The notes under the pieces were generated by a model that made no database searches, had not been told where the DNA came from, and was given only the letters and a program-made list of their open reading frames with translations. This document shows positions 16,483 to 23,207 of a DNA stretch of 52,102 bases, piece after piece. The stretch's first letter is position 1, and every line of letters begins with the position of its first letter. This DNA is from Candidatus Falkowbacteria bacterium CG1_02_37_21 (GTDB taxonomy: Bacteria > Patescibacteriota > Patescibacteriia > Patescibacteriales > UBA12465). A program made the position numbers and the translations under genes. Location: NCBI GenBank assembly GCA_001871165.1, contig MNUT01000002.1, positions 1-52,102 on the forward strand. Direction: 5' to 3'.

Positions 16483-16857
16483 TTTAGTTACCTCTTTTAG
16501 ATCAATAACGTACATTTTTTCTCCATTATTATCAATTTCTTTAGGTGTATACCGTCCTACGTAATTCAAAAAATCAAAATTGTATTTTCCCCAAAATGAG
16601 TTAGACTTAAAATAACCACCCACACCCGAATTTCTTAGTTTTGCAGTTGCTGGTTCTGACGTTTTAAAAAATTTAAAACCAATCGCCAAATGTTCTCTAT
16701 CAAAAAATATCTTAAGAAAATGATAATCCGATAGATTATATTTATTCATAAACCCCGAACTAAATCCGAAGCCACCGTTTTGCCCAATACTAATTCGTGG
16801 GGCAAACTTGCCCTTATAATCAGTAAATTCATCAAAATTGTAATTATTTTCTTCCAT
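16480..16857 (-). CDS. Conserved hypothetical protein (125 aa)
   Basis: 125 aa with no membrane helix, rich in aromatic residues and glycine. It reads as FTDYKGKFAPRISIGQNGGFGFSSGFMNKYNLSDYHFLKIFFDREHLAIGFKF..., then GYFKSNSFWGKYNFDF, then YVIDLKEV. I have the impression of a widespread small family with this alternating pattern but cannot name it. It is alone on its strand inside the mobile element. No function is proposed. Confidence 0.6.
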   Translation of the reverse strand: MEENNYNFDEFTDYKGKFAPRISIGQNGGFGFSSGFMNKYNLSDYHFLKIFFDREHLAIGFKFFKTSEPATAKLRNSGVGGYFKSNSFWGKYNFDFLNYVGRYTPKEIDNNGEKMYVIDLKEVTK

Positions 16858-17138
16858 ATAGTTTGACTTAATAATATAAATAATTGAATTATAGACATCC
16901 AGTAAGGTACTGAGATAAGTTTAGCAAATTGAAATTGTTTTGTCAAGATAGTAATAGTAAATGGTTAAGTAAAATGAACTGTCGCTAACATTAAACAAAA
17001 ATAAGCATTAATTTAAATAATAGTTGATAACTTGTTAATAACTAAATTGAACAGATAAGAATATTATAATACAATAAAGTAAACAACTAGCTATTATTAA
17101 TGTTGAGATTTTGATAACTAAAGTGATAAAATGCTAAC
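16858..17138. other. AT-rich intergenic stretch between divergent cargo genes
   Basis: No gene seen. It must contain the promoters of the divergent genes at 16857 (minus) and 17139 (plus); TATAAT-like boxes are numerous in the AT-rich sequence and I cannot choose among them. Confidence 0.4.
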
Positions 17139-18197
17139 ATGACTGAAAAAGCCAAACAACTCAAAAAGAACCTGGATGTCATAATTGATGAATTTACTGA
17201 CGAATACTATAAGGTTTTATTTTCCCCAAAAAAGATGAAAGTAGGAAATAAGCTATCTATATCCTATGAGCTTCCTCGGCTTTTTGTAATTATTAAAAAA
17301 TACATAAGAGAAATTGAATCTAGCAGAATTTTGGACGGCTTTATGAAAGTCCTAAGACAAGAAGTAAAAGCAAATGATCATGACGGCTCACTATTCGGTG
17401 AAAATTTAAATAAAATAAAAAATAACAAAACAAAATCTTATAACTGGGCTTACTATTCTCTTTTTAAAGCAATGCTAGGAGAAGCAAGTGTTCTTGCGTC
17501 ATCTATGCAAAAAATATTAAAAACGGCTGATGTTAATTCTGCCAAGAAAATGCTAGAAAATACGCAAAAACAAATAGAAGAAATAAAGAACATGGAAGAA
17601 GAAATAATAAAACTGAACCTAGATACTATATTAAGGCCAAAAATATATAAAAAATTTCTTAAAGATTTTCATAAAAGCATTATTTCCTGGGTGAATGCCT
17701 ATATTATGACTTCTGAATTTATAGATGATGAAGAAACAATAACCAAAGAACCTTTAACTGATAAATGGGAAGATGTGGGAATAATATTTAATGATGATAT
17801 AAATATAAAATTAGTAATAGACAACAAAGAGGAAAATTCTGATTACGAAAAATTAGGATTTGCTGACACTAGACGTAATTTATTTAAAAAAGCTGTATAT
17901 GTTAAAAGTTGGAATATTCTAATGCTATTTTCTATTAGAAATGGAGTAATAAAAATGAGTGATTTCGCGGGAAACAAAAACAAAAAAGAACTATTTAAAA
18001 AAGACCGGCAAGACTTATCAAAAAGGCTTAAGCGTTATTTCGGGCTAGCAGACGATCCAATAGTCTATGAACCGGATGGCGAAAGATATCGAATCAGAAT
18101 AAAATTAACCCCATCGCCAGATTTTAGAGATTCCTACCTTGATCAAAAAAAGAAGATATCTGAATATAACAAAAAGGATTTTCTAGGAGATTACTAA
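17139..18197 (+). CDS. Unknown protein with helical body and winged-helix-like C-terminus
   Basis: 352 aa, not recognised. Residues 1-200 are predicted largely helical, with a charged coiled-coil-like stretch near 130-165 (KMLENTQKQIEEIKNMEEEIIKL). The end (about 255-335: WNILMLFSIRNGVIKMSDFAG..., DLSKRLKRYFGLADDPIVYEPDGERYRIRIKL) looks like the recognition helix and wing of an OmpR-like winged helix. A DNA-binding regulator or a defence protein of the element is possible. The N-terminal MTEKAKQLKKN is preceded by a purine-poor region with no clear ribosome binding site. A terminator follows. Confidence 0.6.
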   Translation: MTEKAKQLKKNLDVIIDEFTDEYYKVLFSPKKMKVGNKLSISYELPRLFVIIKKYIREIESSRILDGFMKVLRQEVKANDHDGSLFGENLNKIKNNKTKSYNWAYYSLFKAMLGEASVLASSMQKILKTADVNSAKKMLENTQKQIEEIKNMEEEIIKLNLDTILRPKIYKKFLKDFHKSIISWVNAYIMTSEFIDDEETITKEPLTDKWEDVGIIFNDDINIKLVIDNKEENSDYEKLGFADTRRNLFKKAVYVKSWNILMLFSIRNGVIKMSDFAGNKNKKELFKKDRQDLSKRLKRYFGLADDPIVYEPDGERYRIRIKLTPSPDFRDSYLDQKKKISEYNKKDFLGDY

Positions 18198-18228
18198 AGA
18201 AATTTCGTCGCTATTTCCCTGGCAATTT

Positions 18229-18262
18229 AATCCTCTAACTTACCTAAAGTTAGGGGATTTTT
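18229..18262 (+). terminator. Terminator after the 352-aa gene
   Basis: CCTCTAACT pairs with AGTTAGGGG and is followed by ATTTTTTTA. Confidence 0.85.
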
Positions 18263-18408
18263 TTATTGCCTAAGAAATTTCGTCCATATAGGTTAGGAGA
18301 CAATCAAAAAGGTCGAGCTCCTCACTAATTCTTAATTCTACTCATATGCTTTTTCGTCAAAAATTATTCCCAATAAACAAACGGTCTAGCGACTACTTAA
18401 TTCTTTGC

Positions 18409-18478
18409 CCGCCTTTCTGTTTTTTTCTTTTTCGGCGGCTACCCCGTGGGGGAGCCGAAAAAGAAAAACAGAGGCGGC
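18409..18478. repeat. Long GC-clamped hairpin upstream of rep, candidate replication origin
   Basis: Left arm 18410-18436 (CCGCC, T/C-rich tract, TTTTTCGGC) pairs with right arm 18454-18477 (GCCGAAAAAG...GGCGG): about 24 bp with two small T bulges. The loop itself can pair as GGCTACCCC/GGGGGAGCC. Placed 250 nt before an HUH Rep gene, it fits a double- or single-strand origin of rolling-circle replication. A strong transcription block is the alternative. Confidence 0.5.
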
Positions 18479-18541
18479 AAGATATGCAACGCTTCATACC
18501 TGCTTATTAACTTGATTATATGCACACTTAAGAACACATCT

Positions 18542-18760
18542 ATGTTTTACACTCCAAAACAAATATTCAAAGACCATGATTATCATTCCTGGCTTAAGGA
18601 ACGAATCCAAAATCTAGAGACGGCTATTAGCGAAAATATGCCCTGTGATAGCACCGATGACATGGAACTTTTGAAAAGAAAATTAGCCTCATACCGACAA
18701 GTCGAGGCTGATTTAGCCAAACAATATGGAATACAAAACGAAATGGATAGTAACCGGTGA
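18542..18760 (+). CDS. Small helical protein preceding rep
   Basis: About 72 aa from the ATG at 18542 (MFYTPKQIFKDHDYHSWLKERIQNLETAI...). The frame is open 32 codons further upstream, but that extension runs into the hairpin at 18409-18478 and looks non-coding. The product is highly charged and helical (LKERIQNLETAIS, LLKRKLASYRQVEADLAKQYG), with no recognised domain. It overlaps the rep gene by 35 nt, so it is translationally coupled and may regulate or assist replication; this is inference. Confidence 0.5.
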   Translation: MFYTPKQIFKDHDYHSWLKERIQNLETAISENMPCDSTDDMELLKRKLASYRQVEADLAKQYGIQNEMDSNR

Positions 18761-19418
18761 CCAGGTTGAAGTTTATAAAAATTCAGTCGGGATTAGGATT
18801 GGCAAACGCAAACATAAAAAGAAAAAGACGATTAAAAAAATAGTTAAAACTATCTCTAAAAAATTAAACGAATTTTCCGTTTACCGCACACGCCGAGCCA
18901 TTAAATGGCGCATTAATTCTAATCCCGATATGAATAAATTTTTAACCCTAACTTTTGCCGAAAATCTGACGGATCTCAAAAGTTGTAATGAAAAATTTAA
19001 AGCCTTTATTAGAAAATTAAAAACGATTAAAGAGAATTTGAAATATTTAGTCGTCCCGGAATTTCAGAAACGTGGTGCCGTTCATTATCACGCCTTGCTC
19101 AATCTTGACTACATCGACCAAAAACAATTAGCGGATTTATGGGGTCATGGATTTATTAAGATTAAAAATATTAAAGACGGAATTAATATGGGTTTATATG
19201 TTTCAAAATATATCGGCAAGGATTTAGAGGATGAACGATACTTCAATAACAAAAAATACTTCTGTTCTCGCAACTTAGACAAACCTATGATTTTTTATTC
19301 ACGAGATGAAATTGATAATTTTTTACAGCTTAATTCTTTGACCCCGACTTACGAAAAAACGTTTCAAAGCTATTATGGCTTGATAAATTATCAACTTTTC
19401 AAATTAGACAAAAAATAA
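18726..19418 (+). CDS. HUH-endonuclease replication initiator (rolling-circle Rep)
   Basis: 230 aa. The three motifs of rolling-circle Rep proteins are in order: FLTLTFAENL (about 77-86), the metal-binding H120-Y-H122 in AVHYHALLNL, and the catalytic-tyrosine segment GLYVSKYIGKDL with Y158 and Y162. Two tyrosines spaced by three residues recall superfamily-1 Reps (phiX174 gpA, ssDNA phages and their plasmid relatives). A Lys-rich N-terminus precedes motif 1. No helicase domain is attached. With the adjacent hairpin it suggests that the excised element replicates through a single-stranded intermediate. Confidence 0.85.
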   Translation: MEYKTKWIVTGDQVEVYKNSVGIRIGKRKHKKKKTIKKIVKTISKKLNEFSVYRTRRAIKWRINSNPDMNKFLTLTFAENLTDLKSCNEKFKAFIRKLKTIKENLKYLVVPEFQKRGAVHYHALLNLDYIDQKQLADLWGHGFIKIKNIKDGINMGLYVSKYIGKDLEDERYFNNKKYFCSRNLDKPMIFYSRDEIDNFLQLNSLTPTYEKTFQSYYGLINYQLFKLDKK

Positions 19419-19429
19419 AATTGGTAATA

Positions 19430-19482
19430 GAGTAATACTGTGACTGGCGTAATCCCGTTTTACGTTCCTGTATTGCTCTTTA
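19430..19482 (+). promoter_or_regulatory. Inverted repeat between rep and excisionase
   Basis: GAGTAATAC pairs with GTATTGCTC (one G-U pair), enclosing GCGTAA/TTACGT, and is followed by TTTAATAA. It could be a weak terminator/attenuator or a binding site for the excisionase encoded 10 nt later. Confidence 0.4.
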
Positions 19483-19492
19483 ATAACTTAAT

Positions 19493-19690
19493 ATGTCAAT
19501 TGACCTAACTACAATTGAATTTCTAACTACTGAGCAATTAGCAGGTCTATTAAATATTTCTAAAACTTCTATATATCGTCTAATTGGAAATCGTTTAATT
19601 CCTTTCTACAAACTCGGCCACAATATACGCTTCAAAAAAGCTGATGTTTTGGATTACTTAGAAAAAAATTGTCTTAGGCCGATTTCATGA
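19493..19690 (+). CDS. Excisionase-type helix-turn-helix protein
   Basis: 65 aa. The MerR-like/AlpA-like single HTH domain is the whole protein: LTTEQLAGLLNISKTSIYRLIGNRLIPFYKLGHNIRFKKADVLDYLEKN. Such proteins act as recombination directionality factors or small regulators. The gene lies 11 nt before the integrase gene and is surely co-transcribed with it, which favours the excisionase role. Confidence 0.82.
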   Translation: MSIDLTTIEFLTTEQLAGLLNISKTSIYRLIGNRLIPFYKLGHNIRFKKADVLDYLEKNCLRPIS

Positions 19691-19701
19691 TTATATGATT
19701 T

Positions 19702-20871
19702 ATGAGTATCTATAAACGAAAAAATAAATGGTGGGTAGACTTTAGCTTTCAAAATAAACGCTATCGTTTCTGTAGTCCGGAAAATTCCGCTAGTGGTGCT
19801 AGAGCTTATGAGGGATTATTAAGACAAGGCCTATTAAAAGGAGAAAATATTTCTACCAAAATAGAGCCCTGTCCAGTTTTTTCAGCTTTCGCCGAAAAAT
19901 GGTTTATCAATTATGTTAAATCAAATAATAAGTTCTCTGAGTACTGCAATAAACAAAGCGTTTATAAAGTCCACCTTGAACCATTTTTTGGTAAATTAAG
20001 TCTTGATCAAATTACAGCTTATAAGATAGAAGAATTTAAGGCATTAAAGACCCAGTCTACTCTTGCCCCTAAAACTATCAATAAGATGCTCTCAACCCTC
20101 AGGAAAGCCTTAAATACGGCAGAGGAGTGGGGTTTACTAGTTTCTGTGCCCAAAATTAAGCTTCTAAAAGTACCACCTCAAAAATTTGATTATCTTTTAC
20201 CAGAAGAAGAAGACTTTCTACTAGAAAACACCGAAGGCATATGGCACAATATGATTCTATTAGCTCTTAAGACCGGATTAAGATTTGGCGAGATAATTGC
20301 TTTAAACTGGGAAGACATTGATTTCTCAAATAAACTCCTAACCGTTCGCCATTCCATTGTTCGAGGAATAATGGGAAGTCCAAAAAGTAACAAGATTAGA
20401 TATATTCCAATGACTGATTCTTTATTGGAAATGCTTTGGAATAAATCAAAAAATGAAGATTATATTTTTACTCTAGGAAACAATAAACCAATGAAGCAAA
20501 TTTATTGTTTAAAAAATATGACTCGCATTTGTAAGAAATTAAATATACGCAAAATAGGTTGGCACGTTTTACGCCATACTTTTGCTTCACGCCTAGCAAA
20601 CAACGGAGTTTCTATGAAAGTTATTCAAGAACTTTTAGGCCACTCCGATATTACCACGACAATGCGCTATGCTCATTTGTCGCCGATCACTCTTCGAGAA
20701 TCTATACGCACTTTAGATAATCGAAAAGCCATTGAATTAGAGATATGTCACAAAAATGTCACAAATGTCACAATCACTAATTTAAAAGAGACGGATTTAG
20801 CTCCGGTTAAATCTCAAATTTTCCCCGAAGATAAACAAAAACAGACATCTCTGTCTGTTAATGTTTTGTGA
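19702..20871 (+). CDS. int: Tyrosine recombinase / integrase
   Basis: 389 aa. A short arm-binding-like N-terminus (YKRKNKWWVDFSFQNKRYRF), a SAM-like core-binding domain (about 60-150) and a catalytic domain with R194 (TGLRFGE), H288 and R291 (HVLRHTFASRLA), H314 (LGHSDITTTMRYAH) and nucleophile Y323. The set is complete, so the enzyme should be active. The last residues (CHKNVTNVTI) are encoded by three TGTCACAA repeats, and the TGA stop overlaps the attachment repeat. The position at the tRNA-proximal end is classical for tRNA-targeting integrases. Confidence 0.93.
   Translation: MSIYKRKNKWWVDFSFQNKRYRFCSPENSASGARAYEGLLRQGLLKGENISTKIEPCPVFSAFAEKWFINYVKSNNKFSEYCNKQSVYKVHLEPFFGKLSLDQITAYKIEEFKALKTQSTLAPKTINKMLSTLRKALNTAEEWGLLVSVPKIKLLKVPPQKFDYLLPEEEDFLLENTEGIWHNMILLALKTGLRFGEIIALNWEDIDFSNKLLTVRHSIVRGIMGSPKSNKIRYIPMTDSLLEMLWNKSKNEDYIFTLGNNKPMKQIYCLKNMTRICKKLNIRKIGWHVLRHTFASRLANNGVSMKVIQELLGHSDITTTMRYAHLSPITLRESIRTLDNRKAIELEICHKNVTNVTITNLKETDLAPVKSQIFPEDKQKQTSLSVNVL
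20746..20774 (+). repeat. Three TGTCACAA repeats (candidate integrase arm sites, right end)
   Basis: Copies start at 20746, 20757 and 20766 inside the 3' end of int; related CGTCACAA copies lie near the left end of the element (13900-13936). Confidence 0.5.
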
Positions 20872-20890
20872 GCGGGTAACGGGAATCGAA
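20870..20890. repeat. Right attachment-site repeat (21 bp) within tRNA-Gly
   Basis: Identical to 13758-13778. It covers the T-arm and acceptor 3' side of tRNA-Gly, so integration restores a complete tRNA gene. Confidence 0.88.
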
Positions 20891-20942
20891 CCCGTCTCTT
20901 GAACTTGGCAAGCTCACATAATAACCACTATACGATACCCGC
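20871..20942 (-). tRNA. tRNA-Gly (GCC)
   Basis: The acceptor GCGGGTA/TACCCGC, T-loop GGTTCGATTCC, and anticodon stem TGAGC/GTTCA with loop TTGCCAA give anticodon GCC. U73 is the usual discriminator for bacterial tRNA-Gly. CCA is not encoded. It is the attachment site of the integrative element. Confidence 0.95.
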
Positions 20943-20966
20943 AATTCTTCTGCTTTAAATCTAGCC

Positions 20967-21051
20967 TGGTGGTCCAGGTGGGAATCGAACCCACATGCCT
21001 GTTGGCACAACATTTTAAGTGTTGCGTGTATACCAGTTCCACCACTGGACC
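20967..21051 (-). tRNA. tRNA-Leu (TAA)
   Basis: Acceptor GGTCCAG/CTGGACC with A73 and encoded CCA (20967-20969). The anticodon stem CAACA/TGTTG with loop CTTAAAA gives TAA, and the long variable arm (class II) fits leucine. It lies just downstream of ssrA. Confidence 0.95.
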
Positions 21052-21071
21052 GTTTATCTTAGTATACTTTG

Positions 21072-21449
21072 TGGAGATGATGGGAATTGAACCCATGTCC
21101 AACCGGTTTCTGTAAATAAGTGTACAAAAGTAGTCCGTTTTGTTGTTTGACTAGTACCATAGGAAAACGAACGAAAAGCGATACTAGCGATCTTCCTATT
21201 GTTTCGAGATTAACCGGAAAGCGCGATTAAAGTCTAGTCTCATGATTATGACACCGAACGCCGCTTATGAAACCTGGGCGTCGTCGATGGTTGTGGCTAT
21301 ATTAAGCGACAACAGGAGCGTAGCTCGGAGTTAACCAAGTGAACGCTGTAGCCGATTTGGCATTTATGTTTTTTAGCCAGTTTTACGTGTTAGCTAAGCG
21401 CGTTTTGCTTATTTAGAGAAAGGTCCGGCTGTCGACGCCTGACATCCCC
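21072..21449 (-). ncRNA. ssrA: Transfer-messenger RNA (tmRNA)
   Basis: The 5' GGGGATG (21449-21443) pairs with 3' CATCTCC (21079-21073), followed by A73; a T-arm GGGTTCAATTCCC precedes. The pseudoknot-1 helix TTAGC/GCTAA lies before the tag. The tag reading frame starts at GCC (21361) after ACATAAAT and ends at TAA (21302-21304): AKSATAFTWLTPSYAPVVA, a long tag with the usual small hydrophobic end. CCA is not encoded. Its partner gene smpB is immediately upstream. It rescues stalled ribosomes and tags the nascent peptide for degradation. Confidence 0.93.
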
Positions 21450-21454
21450 TATCT

Positions 21455-21919
21455 TTATCTCATCTGTCTCTTTGTCAAAGACCTTAGACTTCTATCTAAC
21501 TCTCTTTTCTTAATGCTCTCCCTTTTATCATACTTCTTTTTGCCGCGAGCAATGGCAAATTCCAGCTTCAGAAAACTATGCTTAGTATATATTTTGAGAG
21601 GTATCAGTGTCAAGCCTTCTCCCAGCTTCTTCCCTATTAATCGGTTAATCTCCTGACGGTGTAATAACAGTTTACGTTCTCGTGTCGGCTCCCAATCGCT
21701 AGGCGAGGCAGCACTTTTATAAGGTGAAATATAGGCGCTAAGGAGATATAACTCTACCTTGCCTTTATTGTTACGGGGACTAATAAAGCTACCTTTGAGA
21801 CTAATCTGACCGGCTTTAACCGCTTTAGTCTCATTTCCGGACAACACTAAACCCGCCTCATATCTGTCTAAGAGCTCATACTCAAAATTAGCTTTTCTGT
21901 TGTGCGCCAGTTGGGGCAT
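21455..21919 (-). CDS. smpB: SsrA-binding protein SmpB
   Basis: 154 aa, standard length. Conserved features are NRKANFEYELLDRYEAGLVLSGNETKAVKAGQISLKGSFI, the LLLHRQEINRLIGK segment, and a basic tail GKKKYDKRESIKKRELDRSLRSL that inserts into the empty mRNA channel. SmpB binds the tRNA-like end of tmRNA and is required for trans-translation. Its start overlaps the end of tig by 32 nt, and tmRNA begins 5 nt after its stop. Confidence 0.95.
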   Translation of the reverse strand: MPQLAHNRKANFEYELLDRYEAGLVLSGNETKAVKAGQISLKGSFISPRNNKGKVELYLLSAYISPYKSAASPSDWEPTRERKLLLHRQEINRLIGKKLGEGLTLIPLKIYTKHSFLKLEFAIARGKKKYDKRESIKKRELDRSLRSLTKRQMR

Positions 21920-23198
21920 AATTCCATTCTTTTAATTTGGCTATCACCTGCTCATTGGTTAAAATATTGGCCAAGTAGCTGAAATAGCCGGGCTCATCAA
22001 ACATTTTTAAAATTTCTTCCCTACCGACATACTGTTTCTTTAATTCCTCAACTTTTTGTTTTACTTCATCATCACTAGGATTTATTTTTTCCAAAACCGC
22101 AATCTCTCTAATAACTAAAGCGGACTTCACACGCTTAATAGCATTAGGGGTAAGTTCCAACATTAACTGATCCTTAGTCTTTTTCAAATGTTGTAAATAA
22201 TCTTCAAACTTCCCTCCCTGACGGGTCACGTTCTGTTCCAGTTCCGCTAAAACATTTTTGGTTTCGCTGGTAATTAAATTCTCCGGCAAGTCACCAAATT
22301 TAGTATCTTCCACTATCTTACCAATCATTTCTGATTCATTCTTCAAGTTAAGAGAACGACTTTTTTCATTCAACATGCTCTCCTGCAAATTCTTTTTTAA
22401 ATCCGCCAAATCTTTCATCTGAAAGAAAGCTGCTAAAGTATCATCAAGTTTTGGGATAGTACGGCTATATACTTCTTTAACCTCTACTTTAAAATCAACC
22501 ATCTTGCCGGCCAAATTTTTTTGATGATGATCATCGGGATATGGTAAAGAAAATTCTCTCGTTTCGCCTTTCTTGGCACCCATTAACTTATCATCAAAAC
22601 CGGGTACAAAATAATCTTTACCGGTTAAGACAGCTAAGTCATGATGATGGCCATCTTCCACTTGGACCTTGTCTAAAAACAAGTGAACGTCAACGGTAAC
22701 CTTATCACCTTTTTCTATCGCTCTATCAACGACCGCTTCCGTAGCGCGCATCTCTCTTAATTCATCAACAGCTTTATCCAATTCTTTATCATCAATCTGA
22801 GCCTCTTCAGTCTTCAATTTTAAATCTTTATATTTTCCTAAAGCAATTTCCGGGACTAAAGAAACAATAACTTTGTATTCCAAAGGATTGTTCGGAGCTA
22901 ACTTGGTAATGTTAACTTGAGGCTGACCAATGGCCTGACGACCCATGGTATTTTTTTCAATCACTTCATCAATAGTTTTTCTAATCGCAATATTCGCGGC
23001 CGCCTCCAGAATACTCATCTCTCCCACTTTCTGTTTTAAAACGTCAAACGGCGCTTTACCTGGGCGAAAACCTTCAATTTTTACGGTTTTAGCTACTTCT
23101 TCCGCACCCTTAGTAATATAAGGGGCTAATTCTTCCGCAGTCAATTCCACGCTTAATTCTATCTGCGATTTTGGCAAATCTTTTTTATCTACTTTCAT
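21888..23198 (-). CDS. tig: Trigger factor
   Basis: 436 aa, full length. It has the N-terminal ribosome-binding domain with the signature-like EGFRPGKAPFDVLKQKVG (about 41-58), a PPIase FKBP-type middle (about 165-245, VTVDVHLFLDKVQVEDGHHHDLAVLTGKDYFVPGFDDKLMGAKKGE) and the long helical C-terminal arms. It is a ribosome-associated chaperone and prolyl isomerase. A HHH cluster sits in the PPIase domain. It begins 10 nt after hppA and overlaps smpB, forming a protein-quality-control unit. Confidence 0.95.
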   Translation of the reverse strand: MKVDKKDLPKSQIELSVELTAEELAPYITKGAEEVAKTVKIEGFRPGKAPFDVLKQKVGEMSILEAAANIAIRKTIDEVIEKNTMGRQAIGQPQVNITKLAPNNPLEYKVIVSLVPEIALGKYKDLKLKTEEAQIDDKELDKAVDELREMRATEAVVDRAIEKGDKVTVDVHLFLDKVQVEDGHHHDLAVLTGKDYFVPGFDDKLMGAKKGETREFSLPYPDDHHQKNLAGKMVDFKVEVKEVYSRTIPKLDDTLAAFFQMKDLADLKKNLQESMLNEKSRSLNLKNESEMIGKIVEDTKFGDLPENLITSETKNVLAELEQNVTRQGGKFEDYLQHLKKTKDQLMLELTPNAIKRVKSALVIREIAVLEKINPSDDEVKQKVEELKKQYVGREEILKMFDEPGYFSYLANILTNEQVIAKLKEWNYAPTGAQQKS

Positions 23199-23207
23199 AA
23201 ATTTTTA

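Larger units (their letters stand above)
13758..20890. mobile_element. Integrative element (7.1 kb) in tRNA-Gly, with integrase, HUH Rep and restriction-modification
   Basis: Perfect 21-bp direct repeats, beginning GAGCGGGTAACGGGAAT, flank the segment at 13758-13778 and 20870-20890. The right copy is the 3' end of the intact tRNA-Gly gene. The cargo runs as DpnII-like endonuclease and methyltransferase, DUF3892, two unknowns, a small gene plus HUH replication protein, excisionase and tyrosine integrase next to the right end. The integrase stop codon overlaps the repeat. Rep plus a nearby long hairpin suggests an excised, replicating circular form (integrative plasmid or satellite); no conjugation or capsid genes are present. 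Confidence 0.88.

Noticed and set aside
18446-18541. N-terminal extension of the small gene before rep
   Set aside because: It begins inside the long hairpin and its composition differs from the rest; the internal ATG at 18542 is better.
20914-21102. 62-aa minus-strand ORF
   Set aside because: It runs across tRNA-Leu and tRNA-Gly and the end of tmRNA.
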